DNA of 13,596 nucleotides from Actinomycetota bacterium (GCA_004376325.1 SOKC01000110.1:1-13596), one strand, 5' to 3'. Positions 1-8,471 are shown, numbered from the stretch's first letter. Notes: a model not told the origin generated them from the sequence alone. Made by a program: numbers and translations.

Positions 1-71
1 TTTTTTGCCTATTAAATTATAAGATTTTATATAAAATAGATAATATCGTATTTATTTATTTAAGAAATTTA

Positions 72-833
72 ATGGATGTAAAAAAACCAGTAAAAATAGC
101 AGAGGCAATACTGGAGAGCAGTAAGGTAGTGGTGTTGACCGGCGCAGGGATATCAACGGAAAGTGGAATACCTGATTTCAGGAGTCCCGGAGGCATATGG
201 TCAAAATTTGACCCTGGAGTTATGACCAGCAGTATGCTGTATGGCAATCCTGCGGGTTTTTATAAGCAGGCAGTGGCAATGCTGAGTTTTCTTAAGGAAA
301 TAAATAGCGCAAAGCCCAACAGGGCACATTATATCCTTGCAGAAATGGAAAAAGAAGGATACCTGTCCTGTGTTATTACCCAGAACATTGATGGACTTCA
401 TAAAAAAGCAGGCTCAGAAAAGGTTTATGAAGTCCATGGGAACCTGAGGGGAGGATACTGTATGTCCTGCGGTAGAAAGATTGGTTTTGACTTGCTGGTT
501 GAGAAGATCAGAAGCGGGGTTATACCTCCGGTGTGCGACAGTTGTGGGGGGATATTAAGGCCAGATGTGGTTCTTTTTGGCGATGAGCTTCCAGAATGTT
601 TTATAGAGGCAACTGTAGAGATTGAAGGTTGCGATCTCCTTCTGGTTATTGGTTCCAGTCTGGAGGTTACTCCGGTAAGTAGTCTACCCGCTCTGGCAAA
701 AAGGTATATCATTATAAACAGGGGAAGGACTTATTATGACCGCAGGGCGTATACCACCTGGAATGAGAAGGCAAGTAGTGCGCTGGAGGCGATTTATAAG
801 GAGATAAAAAATCGAATGGGTAATAGACCTTAA
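72..833 (+). CDS. NAD-dependent protein deacylase, sirtuin (Sir2/CobB family)
   Basis: A cytosolic sirtuin that uses NAD+ to remove acyl groups from protein lysines, giving nicotinamide and O-acyl-ADP-ribose. At 253 residues it is a normal bacterial length and looks complete. The NAD-binding GAGIS (24-28) and PDFR (34-37) motifs are present. So are TQNID (103-107), the catalytic His122 in HGN, and a zinc ribbon of four cysteines (130, 133, 155, 158). A GSSLEV segment follows (about residues 194-199), then IIIN near 237. FGD at 169-171 replaces the commoner FGE. The order of motifs and the Thermotoga-like core suggest a general deacetylase (class U or III). I do not see the Tyr/Arg pair that would clearly mark a desuccinylase. 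The ATG has no strong ribosome binding site. An 87-base gap separates it from the next gene, so it may be a separate transcription unit. Confidence 0.95.
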   Translation: MDVKKPVKIAEAILESSKVVVLTGAGISTESGIPDFRSPGGIWSKFDPGVMTSSMLYGNPAGFYKQAVAMLSFLKEINSAKPNRAHYILAEMEKEGYLSCVITQNIDGLHKKAGSEKVYEVHGNLRGGYCMSCGRKIGFDLLVEKIRSGVIPPVCDSCGGILRPDVVLFGDELPECFIEATVEIEGCDLLLVIGSSLEVTPVSSLPALAKRYIIINRGRTYYDRRAYTTWNEKASSALEAIYKEIKNRMGNRP

Positions 834-909
834 AACATTTATAGTTTATTGATAAATTAGATTGTAATATAATTACTTCTGTTTGCCTTGAGAATTTTTT
901 TTCTTTTTT

Positions 910-917
910 AGGAGGAG
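910..917 (+). promoter_or_regulatory. Strong Shine-Dalgarno site fixing a GTG start
   Basis: AGGAGGAG lies three bases upstream of the GTG at 921 and is the best ribosome binding site in the window. It supports GTG as the true start of the oxidoreductase. It follows a pyrimidine-rich tract at about 893-909. A TATAAT at 868-873 could be a -10 box, but I find no -35 at proper spacing. Confidence 0.75.
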
Positions 918-920
918 TTT

Positions 921-2300
921 GTGCTTGGCCTTAATAAAAAACTAAAAAGCCTTGCAAGCAAGGGAAAATCCATAAAAGTTGCCATAGCCGGAGTGGGTCA
1001 GATGGGAAGAAGCCTGGTGTCACATATAAGGGAACTGGATGGAATGCAAGTCCTTGCAACAGTAGACCAGGATATAGGTAGAATTACCGGTACTCTAAAA
1101 GAGCTGGACATCAGTTACGATGAGATAGTGCTGGTTGAAAGCAAGAATAAGATAAATTTGGAAGATAATAATATAAGCACAATAACCATAGAAGACAGCA
1201 GATTAGATATCAATATAAGAAAAAAATTAAACCAGCTGGCAGGAGAGGATAAACTTATAGTGACAGATGACCTTGCAGTATTGTTTGTTCTTGATGAAGT
1301 GGATGTGATAGTAGATGCAACAGGTAGTCCTGAAGCCGGAGCATATATAGCATCCAAAGCCATATCATGTAATAAACATATAGTGACCTTAAATGTAGAG
1401 GCAGATGTAACCATTGGACCGTTGCTTAAAAAGATGGCGGATGAAGCCGGAGTGGTGTACACAGTTTCAGCAGGAGATGAACCGGCTGCGCTAAAAGAGC
1501 TATATGATTTTGTAGATGCACTTGGACTTGAGGTTATTGCAGCGGGAAAAGGGAAAAATAATCCCCTGGATAGATACGCAAATCCGACTACACTTAAGGA
1601 TTATGCAGAAAGCAAGGGTTCAAGCGCGCATATGATGACTTCCTTTGTGGACGGCACAAAATCAATGATAGAGATGGCCTGCCTCTCTAACTCAACCGGA
1701 CTGGTTCCTGATTGCCGGGGGATGCATGGACCTATGGCTGATATAAAAGACTTACTGAATGTATTCAGGTTAAAAAAAGATGGTGGGATACTGTCCAGAA
1801 AAGGAGTGGTGGATTTTGTAATTGGAGATCTTGCTCCGGGCGTATTTATGGTTTACACCACTGAAAATAAGATGATACGGGCTGATCTTGAATATCTAAT
1901 GCTGGGAAGTGGACCATATTATCTGATTTACAGACCCTATCATCTTACCAGTATTGAAACCCCTTTATCCATTGCCAGAGCTTATTTTTATGGTGAGCCT
2001 ACTATAGTTCCGGACTGCGGCTTGATATCGGAGGTTATAACTATAGCAAAGAAAGACCTGAAAGCTGGTGATGCAATAGATGGTATTGGAAGATATACGG
2101 TTTACGGTCTTATTGAGGAATACAGCAAGGCAAAACAGGAAGGTTTACTGCCGATTGGTCTTTCTCAGGGTTGTGTATTAAAAAATGATATGGAAAAAGA
2201 TCAGCCGATAAAATATAATGATGTGAGTTTGGCCAGAGATTCGCTGCTGCTGAAGCTTAGAAAATCGCAGGATAAATTAGATAAGACCTTTCAATTATAA
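921..2300 (+). CDS. NAD(P)-dependent oxidoreductase with C-terminal SAF domain (COG4091, homoserine dehydrogenase-like)
   Basis: A 459-residue cytosolic oxidoreductase starting at GTG. The N-terminal Rossmann fold carries GVGQMG (24-29), and VDATGSPEAG (near 130-140) is the second nucleotide-side motif. The middle of the protein resembles the homoserine dehydrogenase catalytic region, with a conserved-looking GKGKNNP segment near 209-215. A C-terminal SAF-type domain starts near residue 376 (AKKDLKAGD) and runs through IGLSQG near 413. This architecture matches COG4091, annotated as predicted homoserine dehydrogenase with SAF domain. The true substrate of most members is not known, so I do not assign threonine biosynthesis. 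It ends 37 bases before apbE on the same strand, which suggests co-transcription with the Rnf genes. Such a link would make sense if it exchanges NAD(P)H with the same pool (inference). Confidence 0.85.
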   Translation: MLGLNKKLKSLASKGKSIKVAIAGVGQMGRSLVSHIRELDGMQVLATVDQDIGRITGTLKELDISYDEIVLVESKNKINLEDNNISTITIEDSRLDINIRKKLNQLAGEDKLIVTDDLAVLFVLDEVDVIVDATGSPEAGAYIASKAISCNKHIVTLNVEADVTIGPLLKKMADEAGVVYTVSAGDEPAALKELYDFVDALGLEVIAAGKGKNNPLDRYANPTTLKDYAESKGSSAHMMTSFVDGTKSMIEMACLSNSTGLVPDCRGMHGPMADIKDLLNVFRLKKDGGILSRKGVVDFVIGDLAPGVFMVYTTENKMIRADLEYLMLGSGPYYLIYRPYHLTSIETPLSIARAYFYGEPTIVPDCGLISEVITIAKKDLKAGDAIDGIGRYTVYGLIEEYSKAKQEGLLPIGLSQGCVLKNDMEKDQPIKYNDVSLARDSLLLKLRKSQDKLDKTFQL

Positions 2301-2337
2301 GAAAAAGCATTATAAATTATTAAAAAAAGGGGTACTG

Positions 2338-3369
2338 GTGCAATTTTTTTACGGAAAAATAAAAACACTTGCAATATTAAGTGTTTTTTTTATAACCATT
2401 TTTTTACTTCTATCACTTGTCTCCTGTGAATTCAGCATCATTAGAAGTATAGAGAAAACGCGGGATATGATGGGCACTTATGTAAGTATAACCGTATTTT
2501 CAAATGAATATACCGGAAATAAAGCTATTAATACAGCATTTGACAGAATAAAAGAAATTGAGGACATAGCATCAATTTATGATGAGAACAGCGAGGCGTC
2601 GTTTCTTAATGGAAATGGTTATCTGGATGATCCATCGCCTGAGTTTCTGGATCTGATAAATGCTTCCCTTTATTATTACAATATCTCCGGCGGTTGTTTT
2701 GATATAACTGTACAGCCCCTGCTCGATCTCTGGAGTGGAGGGCTATGGAAGGAGAGCGAAGAAGTTCAGGCTGAAAGAATAGAAGAGACACTGGCTGTTA
2801 TTGGTTCAGATAAATTAAAAGTTTCAGCAGATAGAATAGAATTTGAAAAGGAAGGCATGGCTGTAACTTTAAACGCAATAGCCAAGGGTTATGCTGTTGA
2901 CGAGGCAATGGAAGTTCTAAAAGAGTTTGATATTAAGCAGGCTCTTATAAACGCCGGCGGTGATTTATATGCAATGGGTACAAAACCGGATGGGACTAGC
3001 TGGACGGTTGAGCTAGAAAATCCAGATGATTCAGATAATGCGGATACTGATATTGAACCGCTTCCAACATTTGCTTTTGCAGATAAAGCAGTGGCTACTT
3101 CTGGAAATTATTACCGCTATTATGATCCTGAAAAGGAAGTGGGCCATATAATGGATCCAAGGACCGGGTATACTACAAATATCTGCATAAGTGTAACTAT
3201 AATAGCAGACACATGCATGGAAGCCGATGCTCTGGCAACATCCGTTTTTGTAATGGGACCTGATGATGGTATGAATCTTGTAGAGTCGCTTAAAGATGTT
3301 GAGGCATTAATAATAGACTCCGGGAGAAAAGTTACTAAATCTTCTGGACTTTTAGAATATATAAAGTAG
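2338..3369 (+). CDS. apbE: FAD:protein FMN transferase, ApbE lipoprotein
   Basis: ApbE transfers FMN from FAD to a threonine of target proteins, here most likely RnfD and RnfG encoded just downstream. The 343-residue protein starts at GTG, five bases after an AAGGGG site. It has a short basic N-terminus, a hydrophobic stretch (11-28) and a lipobox ending LVSC, so Cys30 should be lipidated and the enzyme anchored outside the cytoplasmic membrane. Family motifs occur in order: MGTYVSITV (45-53), LNAIAKGYAVD (178-188), NAGGD (205-209), ATSGNYY (about 258-264), HIMDPRTG (270-277) and EADALAT (295-301). The acidic metal ligands typical of the family appear to be kept. Length is usual. Only 37 bases separate its stop from rnfC. 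Location and motifs make the Rnf flavinylation role highly likely. Confidence 0.95.
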   Translation: MQFFYGKIKTLAILSVFFITIFLLLSLVSCEFSIIRSIEKTRDMMGTYVSITVFSNEYTGNKAINTAFDRIKEIEDIASIYDENSEASFLNGNGYLDDPSPEFLDLINASLYYYNISGGCFDITVQPLLDLWSGGLWKESEEVQAERIEETLAVIGSDKLKVSADRIEFEKEGMAVTLNAIAKGYAVDEAMEVLKEFDIKQALINAGGDLYAMGTKPDGTSWTVELENPDDSDNADTDIEPLPTFAFADKAVATSGNYYRYYDPEKEVGHIMDPRTGYTTNICISVTIIADTCMEADALATSVFVMGPDDGMNLVESLKDVEALIIDSGRKVTKSSGLLEYIK

Positions 3370-3406
3370 AATTACCTACTAGTTTTTTACTTTTTAGAAG
3401 AATAAG

Positions 3407-4768
3407 ATGGGAATTGTAGTCAAGAAGAAAAGCGCATTTAAAGGCCTACTACTGCCGGAAAATAAAATCACTGCTAAAAAAACTACCGAAATTTTGCCTG
3501 TTCCAGAAAAGGTTACTATACCACTTCAGCAAAGTATTGGTGCCCCCTGTGAATTTATAGTAAAAAGAAAGGATATGGTAAAGGCCGGGCAGAAAATAGC
3601 AGATTCTACAAGCTACGTTTCAGCACCTATTCACGCTTCTATTTCCGGTAAAGTATCTAAAATCGTAAAAGTTGTAAATCCGGTAACCAGCACCATAATG
3701 GATGCGGTAGTAATAGAATCTGACGGAGAAGAGCGGTGGGTAGAGCTTAAAAAATTATTTGATATTAAAAAGTCGGATGATTTTTCCGGGTTAAAAAAAA
3801 TAGTAAACTCTATTGGCAAAAAAGAGATACTTAAAAAAATAAGAGAAGCTGGAGTTGTGGGCCTGGGTGGGGCAACATTTCCGACACATGTTAAGCTCAA
3901 TCCTCCCCCGGATAAAAAGATTGATACTTTGATTTTAAATGGTTGCGAGTGCGAGCCGTTTATAACTTCCGACCATAGAATTATGCTTGAATATGGCAGG
4001 CAAGTTCTGGCAGGTCTCTATATTATAAGCAGGACCATAACACCGGAAAATGTCTACATAGCAATCGAAGATAATAAAGAAGATGCCATCCGGTGTCTGG
4101 AAGAACTTATAATAAAGATGGAGTTTAGCAGCATCTTTAAATTAGTTTCACTGAAGTCCGGATATCCTATGGGAGCAGAAAAAACACTGATTAAGACCAT
4201 AACTGGAAGGAGTGTTCCTATTGGCGGTCTTCCAATGGATGTAGGAGTTATAGTTAACAATGTAGCAACTTCTAAATCGGTTTACGAAGCTGTTATTGAA
4301 AGCAGGCCACTGGTGGATAAGGTGGTTACAGTTACCGGGGCTATTGAAAATCCTAAAAACTTACTTGCAAGAGTGGGCACAACTATAGGTTATTTAATTG
4401 ACAGGTGCGGGGAAGTTGGCAGCGGGACCAATTATATAATTATTGGCGGACCGATGATGGGTATCTCAATTGTGGATACTGATTTTCCGGTAACCAAAGG
4501 AACTAATTGCGTACTGGTTAAAGAAGGTAAAACTCAGATTGAGCAGAACTGCATAAACTGCGGAAGGTGTGTGGATATCTGTCCTATGAAGCTTATTCCG
4601 CTTACCTATGTTAGAAATGTAAAAAGAGGCAACTTTGAAGTTTGCAGGGAATATTATATAGAAAACTGTATCGAATGCGGCTCCTGCGCTTATGTTTGCC
4701 CTGCAAATATTCCTATTGTGGGATATATAAAAACCTGTAAAAGCACAATAGCAAAAAACAACGGTTAA
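3407..4768 (+). CDS. rnfC: Rnf complex subunit RnfC (FMN/NADH and 4Fe-4S electron-input subunit)
   Basis: RnfC is the peripheral cytoplasmic subunit thought to exchange electrons with NAD(H). The 453-residue protein starts with the RnfC barrel-sandwich N-terminal region. A complex I 51-kDa-like flavin/nucleotide domain follows, with GLGGATFPT (152-160) and NGCECEP near 181. Next come an SLBB-like stretch (about 300-340) and two 4Fe-4S sites. Their cysteines are 382/385/388/392 (CINCGRCVDICP) and 421/424/427/431 (CIECGSCAYVCP). It lacks the long alanine/lysine-rich C-terminal tail seen in some proteobacterial RnfC and resembles the short clostridial type. Its ATG has a weak AGAAG-type ribosome site. 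Its stop lies seven bases before rnfD, which supports one transcript. Confidence 0.97.
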   Translation: MGIVVKKKSAFKGLLLPENKITAKKTTEILPVPEKVTIPLQQSIGAPCEFIVKRKDMVKAGQKIADSTSYVSAPIHASISGKVSKIVKVVNPVTSTIMDAVVIESDGEERWVELKKLFDIKKSDDFSGLKKIVNSIGKKEILKKIREAGVVGLGGATFPTHVKLNPPPDKKIDTLILNGCECEPFITSDHRIMLEYGRQVLAGLYIISRTITPENVYIAIEDNKEDAIRCLEELIIKMEFSSIFKLVSLKSGYPMGAEKTLIKTITGRSVPIGGLPMDVGVIVNNVATSKSVYEAVIESRPLVDKVVTVTGAIENPKNLLARVGTTIGYLIDRCGEVGSGTNYIIIGGPMMGISIVDTDFPVTKGTNCVLVKEGKTQIEQNCINCGRCVDICPMKLIPLTYVRNVKRGNFEVCREYYIENCIECGSCAYVCPANIPIVGYIKTCKSTIAKNNG

Positions 4769-4775
4769 AGAAAAA

Positions 4776-5723
4776 ATGGAAAAAGGTAATATATTAATTT
4801 CTCATGCGCCGCATATCTGGAGAGGGTTCTCCACAAGCAAGATAATGTATATAGTTGTGGCTGCCCTTCTTTTTCCAACTGCTGCAGGTATTTATTTTTT
4901 TGGATATTATGCAATTTATATAATACTGGCAAGTATTATAACAGCTGTGCTTACAGAATTTGTTATAAAAAAACTGCGGAAGAAAAGATTTATAATGGAC
5001 GGGAGCGCAGTGATTACAGGGTTACTCTTTGCACTTATCCTGCCGCCAAGATTGCCTTTATGGATGGTTGTTATCGGCACCTTTTTTTCTATTGCTGTTG
5101 CCAAGGAAGCTTTCGGGGGCCTGGGCTATAATATATTCAATCCGGCTCTTGCAGGAAGAGCGTTCTTATCGGTATGTTTTCCCAAAGAGATGACTACCTG
5201 GGTTCTTCCTCCTCATTTTAATTATGATGCGGTAACCGGGGCCACTCCGCTTAGTGAGAGTTTTATATATCCTCCTGATAAGCTGTCTTTATATAAAGAT
5301 CTTTTCTTTGGAAATATTGGTGGTTCTCTGGGGGAGACATCGGCAATGCTTATATTGATTGGGGCTGCAGTTCTTTTTGCATTCCGTATAATAGACTGGA
5401 GAATCCCCACATTTTATATTGGAACAGTGGCGCTGGGTTCACTACTGATGGGAAAAGATGTATTATTTCAGGTACTGGCTGGTGGTCTAATGGTTGGGGC
5501 ATTTTTTATGGCTACCGATTATGTCACCTCACCTGTGACTGGCAATGGAAGAATAATATTTGGAGTAGGCGTGGGGGTACTGACTGTACTTATAAGGAAT
5601 TTCAGCAGTATGCCCGAGGGGGTGTGTTTTTCCATACTTATTATGAATGCATTTACTCCCCTTATAGATAAATATTTAAGAATAAAGCCATTTGGTTTTC
5701 AGAAGAAAAAGAAAAATGCGTAA
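4776..5723 (+). CDS. rnfD: Rnf complex subunit RnfD (membrane flavoprotein)
   Basis: RnfD is an integral membrane subunit of the Rnf ferredoxin:NAD+ oxidoreductase, homologous to NqrB, and carries covalent FMN. The 315-residue protein is highly hydrophobic, with about eight or more likely membrane helices. Known family features include HAPHIW near the start, GGLGYNIFNPALAGRAF (about 112-128) and the flavinylation site DAVTGAT at 151-157, where Thr157 is the predicted FMN acceptor. ATDYVTSPVT (about 247-256) is the other conserved block. The C-terminal end is basic and lysine-rich. The gene starts seven bases after rnfC and its last eight bases overlap the ATG preferred for rnfG, a typical sign of translational coupling. 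Confidence 0.97.
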   Translation: MEKGNILISHAPHIWRGFSTSKIMYIVVAALLFPTAAGIYFFGYYAIYIILASIITAVLTEFVIKKLRKKRFIMDGSAVITGLLFALILPPRLPLWMVVIGTFFSIAVAKEAFGGLGYNIFNPALAGRAFLSVCFPKEMTTWVLPPHFNYDAVTGATPLSESFIYPPDKLSLYKDLFFGNIGGSLGETSAMLILIGAAVLFAFRIIDWRIPTFYIGTVALGSLLMGKDVLFQVLAGGLMVGAFFMATDYVTSPVTGNGRIIFGVGVGVLTVLIRNFSSMPEGVCFSILIMNAFTPLIDKYLRIKPFGFQKKKKNA

Positions 5724-6246
5724 TAAAATTTTATCAAATAAAGCATATCCTGTTGTTTTTCTGGCTGTAATCGTAATAGTATCAGTTATCTTGCTGATGG
5801 TAGTCAATAGTATAACTTTACCTATAGTAAAAAACACGCAGGTAGAAGAAATTAAAAACACTCTGAGAAGCATTTTTCCTGAGATGAGCCAGTATGAACT
5901 TGAAGATGAAGTATATATTATATACCAGGATGGTGAAAAAACCGGTTATGCTTTTATAGCCAGCGGAAGCGGATATAGCGGTGATATTGATATTATGATT
6001 GGGTTGGACAGTGATTTTGGGATTAAGGACATATCGATACTTTCACAAACCGAGACTCCGGGTCTGGGGAGCATGATAACTGAAAGCTCGTTTACAGACC
6101 AGTTTAAAGGGTTGTCTGCAAGTGATATTGCCCTTAAAGTGGATGGTGGTAAAATAGATGCGGTAACCGGGGCAACTATAAGTTCAAGAGCTGTGGTAAA
6201 TGCGGTTAAGGAAAAGATGGTTGAAATAATAGATAGTCTCGAATAG
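5716..6246 (+). CDS. rnfG: Rnf complex subunit RnfG (FMN-binding, membrane-anchored)
   Basis: RnfG is anchored by one N-terminal membrane helix and presents a covalently FMN-bearing domain on the outer side of the membrane. I choose the ATG at 5716, giving 176 residues, rather than the in-frame TTG at 5692. The ATG overlaps the rnfD stop in an ATGCGTAA arrangement and is preceded by AGAAG. The membrane helix spans about residues 11-35. The FMN-binding domain includes ETPGLGSM (about 114-121), and the acceptor motif is DAVTGAT at 148-154, with Thr154 the predicted site of FMN attachment by ApbE. The length is typical of the short clostridial RnfG. A 44-base gap follows before rnfE. Confidence 0.95.
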   Translation: MRNKILSNKAYPVVFLAVIVIVSVILLMVVNSITLPIVKNTQVEEIKNTLRSIFPEMSQYELEDEVYIIYQDGEKTGYAFIASGSGYSGDIDIMIGLDSDFGIKDISILSQTETPGLGSMITESSFTDQFKGLSASDIALKVDGGKIDAVTGATISSRAVVNAVKEKMVEIIDSLE

Positions 6247-6290
6247 TAGGGTATTTGATATTTTAATTATAAAAGGAACAGAAGATAAAA

Positions 6291-6953
6291 ATGGGTGACT
6301 ATAAAGATAAAAATGGGTGCGGAATCAAAAAGGAAAGTAGCAGCAGGTTCTGGAAAGAATTAGCAAAAGGCATTATTATATCAAATCCTGTGTTTATCCT
6401 TACTTTAGGGCTCTGTCCTGTTTTAGCGGTTACAAATTCCATTACCAATGCTCTTGGTATGAGTGCGGGTGTGATATTTGTCCTGCTCTGCTCAAATATC
6501 ATAATTGCCAGCATAAGGAAAGAAATACCACCTTTGGTCAGAATTCCTGTCTTTATAGTGATAATAGCCACATTTGTTACCATTTTAAGCCTGTTATTTG
6601 AAGCATATTTCCCTCCGCTTCACAAGTCATTGGGAATCTATCTTCCACTTATTGTGGTGAATTGTATTATTTTAGGACGGGCAGAGACATTCGCCTCTAA
6701 AAATTCAGTTATGCTTTCTATGGCTGATGCTTTAGGCATTGGCTTTGGATTTACAATTGCTCTTATAATGATTTCATTTTTAAGGGAAATTCTGGGGACT
6801 GGAGGGCTGGAAATATTTGGAAGAGAGTTGTTTGAGCTGCCTATTCTGTCAGTGCATCCCTTAAACTTTTTTATTTCTCCTCCAGGAGCTTTTCTGGTAA
6901 TAGGGATTCTTCTGGCATTATTTAGATGGATCGGGGTGATAAGAGGTGAATAA
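6291..6953 (+). CDS. rnfE: Rnf complex subunit RnfE (intramembrane Fe-S subunit)
   Basis: RnfE is an integral membrane subunit paired with RnfA. In the homologous Nqr complex the two subunits hold an intramembrane iron-sulfur cluster between half-channels. The 220-residue protein has about six membrane helices and the hallmark LGLCP (Cys42) and VNC (Cys125) motifs, which are the expected cluster ligands. SNPVFILTLGLCP fits the RnfE rather than the RnfA pattern. The first roughly 20 residues are hydrophilic and include an extra cysteine (Cys10). This tail may be a lineage-specific extension. The ATG follows a purine-rich AAAGGAACAGAAG stretch. An ATG at 6313 repeats the same local sequence but is out of frame. 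Confidence 0.95.
   Translation: MGDYKDKNGCGIKKESSSRFWKELAKGIIISNPVFILTLGLCPVLAVTNSITNALGMSAGVIFVLLCSNIIIASIRKEIPPLVRIPVFIVIIATFVTILSLLFEAYFPPLHKSLGIYLPLIVVNCIILGRAETFASKNSVMLSMADALGIGFGFTIALIMISFLREILGTGGLEIFGRELFELPILSVHPLNFFISPPGAFLVIGILLALFRWIGVIRGE
6944..6949 (+). promoter_or_regulatory. Shine-Dalgarno site inside the end of rnfE, deciding the rnfA start
   Basis: AGGTGA lies just before the rnfE stop and five bases upstream of the ATG at 6955. This spacing favours that ATG over the GTG at 6946, which sits within the site itself. Confidence 0.6.
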
Positions 6954-6954
6954 T

Positions 6955-7521
6955 ATGCTTACTATATTTATAGTGATGGCTATTGTAAATAATATAGTTC
7001 TGTCCAGATTCTTAGGGTTATGTCCTTTTTTCGGGGTATCTAAAAAACTATCCAACGCTTTTAGTATGGGTATAGCTGTAACCCTGGTGATGCTCATTGC
7101 TTCTGTTTCTACTTCAGTAATTTATAACTATATACTGGTACCATATAAAGTGGAATTTATGAATATTGTAATGTATATTATGGTAATAGCATCTCTGGTG
7201 CAAATAGTAGAGCTTGCTATAAAGAGAACTAATATAATCCTGTATAATGCACTGGGTATTTATTTACCACTGATTACTACCAATTGCGCAGTACTTGGTA
7301 TAGCGCTTATAAATTCAGCAGAGAATTACTCAATTCTGGAGAGTACCGTAAGTGCTTTAGGCGCAGGAATTGGCTTTACCCTCGTGCTTATTATTATGTC
7401 AGGAATAAGAGAAAAGCTTGAACTTGCTGATTGTCCAAAGTCTATGAGAGGGCTGCCGGTGGCTTTTATAACCGCAGCTCTTCTGGCACTGGCTTTTGTG
7501 GGATTTAGCGGATTGGTATAA
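6955..7521 (+). CDS. rnfA: Rnf complex subunit RnfA (intramembrane Fe-S subunit)
   Basis: RnfA is the membrane partner of RnfE and homologue of NqrE. I prefer the ATG at 6955 (188 residues) because AGGTGA lies five bases before it. The in-frame GTG at 6946 would add three residues and overlap the rnfE stop. The protein has about six membrane helices and shows VNNIVLSRFLGLCPFFGVSK at the start, the standard RnfA signature. Cys23 of LGLCP and Cys111 of TTNC are the predicted ligands for the cluster shared with RnfE. IYLPLITTNCAVLG is the internal counterpart of the RnfE IYLPLIVVNCIILG segment, reflecting the ancient duplication of these subunits. A 32-base gap leads to rnfB. Confidence 0.96.
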   Translation: MLTIFIVMAIVNNIVLSRFLGLCPFFGVSKKLSNAFSMGIAVTLVMLIASVSTSVIYNYILVPYKVEFMNIVMYIMVIASLVQIVELAIKRTNIILYNALGIYLPLITTNCAVLGIALINSAENYSILESTVSALGAGIGFTLVLIIMSGIREKLELADCPKSMRGLPVAFITAALLALAFVGFSGLV

Positions 7522-7553
7522 ATTTAAAAATATTTTGGAGAATTTAGTTTATT

Positions 7554-8411
7554 ATGGGTATGGGTTTAATTATTATAATTCTAAGTGCAATAGGGATTGT
7601 ATGCGGGATACTCATTTTTCTGGTAAACAGGTTCCTTCCCAAGGAGCCCCAATCACTAAAGAAATCTGAGGAGATTTCAGTGCATCTTCCTGGGGTAAAC
7701 TGCGGCGCCTGTGGATTTCCTGGATGCTTTGCCTATGCCCAGGCACTGGCAAAGGATAAGAATACTTTTTTTTCCAATACCTGCGCTCCCATACTACAGG
7801 AACCGGGGATGCTTAAAGACCTGGAAAAAATACTGGATATTGAAGTGGATCCTTCTAAAATAAATAAAAAGGCAGTGGTTAGATGTTATGGAAATTCCAG
7901 TGTAATTGGCAATTACTCTGGCATAAAAACATGTAGAGCTGCAACAGAGCTGCTTGATGGGTATAAAAAATGTCCTTATGGCTGTCTTGGATTAGGTGAT
8001 TGTATGGCAGTTTGCCCAAATGGTGCCATATCTATTGATGAAGAAATGAATGTGGTGGTAATAGATCCAGATAAGTGTACAGGGTGTGGTCTTTGTGTTA
8101 AAGAATGTCCAAGAGGAATTATTCAGCTTGTGCCCGCAAATGCCAATATAGTATATTTATGCAGTTATGAATCTTTAAAAAATATTCCTGGCAGAGAAAG
8201 ATGTGATAAGGGGTGCCTGCACTGCAAAAAATGCTTTAGGGCTTGTGAAAACGGGGCTATAATCTGGAATGAAGAAAAGGCTATTCCGGAATTTGATTTT
8301 ACCAAGTGTACTCTATGCGGAAAATGTATCGAAGCATGCCCCCACGATAGACTTATTGAACTTTCTAACGTTGCTTTGAAAGAAAAGGCGGACATCCTGA
8401 AGGATAAATAA
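7554..8411 (+). CDS. rnfB: Rnf complex subunit RnfB (multi-cluster ferredoxin-like subunit)
   Basis: RnfB is the subunit thought to accept electrons from reduced ferredoxin. The 285-residue protein has one N-terminal membrane helix (5-25). A 4Fe-4S domain follows with cysteines 50, 53, 58 and 77 in the LPGVNCGACG context. Cys111 and Cys127 sit in the linker. Four ferredoxin-type motifs come next: 140/144/150/154, 175/178/181/185, 221/224/227/231 (with Cys217 just before) and 252/255/258/262. The arrangement allows about five or more clusters, as in RnfB of acetogens and other anaerobes, and more than the shorter proteobacterial form. A TTTTGGAG site lies 13 bases upstream of the ATG, so the in-frame ATG two codons later is less likely. 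It closes the Rnf operon. Confidence 0.96.
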   Translation: MGMGLIIIILSAIGIVCGILIFLVNRFLPKEPQSLKKSEEISVHLPGVNCGACGFPGCFAYAQALAKDKNTFFSNTCAPILQEPGMLKDLEKILDIEVDPSKINKKAVVRCYGNSSVIGNYSGIKTCRAATELLDGYKKCPYGCLGLGDCMAVCPNGAISIDEEMNVVVIDPDKCTGCGLCVKECPRGIIQLVPANANIVYLCSYESLKNIPGRERCDKGCLHCKKCFRACENGAIIWNEEKAIPEFDFTKCTLCGKCIEACPHDRLIELSNVALKEKADILKDK

Positions 8412-8471
8412 AAAAATGAAAGAAGATAAGCTCCTGTTTTTATAATAAGAGCCGATATACAATTTTTGATA

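Noticed and set aside
893..909. T-rich tract before the oxidoreductase as a terminator of the sirtuin gene
   Set aside because: No stable hairpin precedes it. It is more simply part of the AT-rich leader before the strong ribosome site.
5692..5715. TTG start for rnfG at 5692
   Set aside because: An ATG at 5716 overlaps the rnfD stop and has a purine-rich site in front. The upstream codons would add only a short basic stretch translated within rnfD.
8429..8453. Possible hairpin terminator after rnfB (GCTC ... GAGC)
   Set aside because: Only four base pairs with a long loop and no following T-run, so it is not a supportable terminator.
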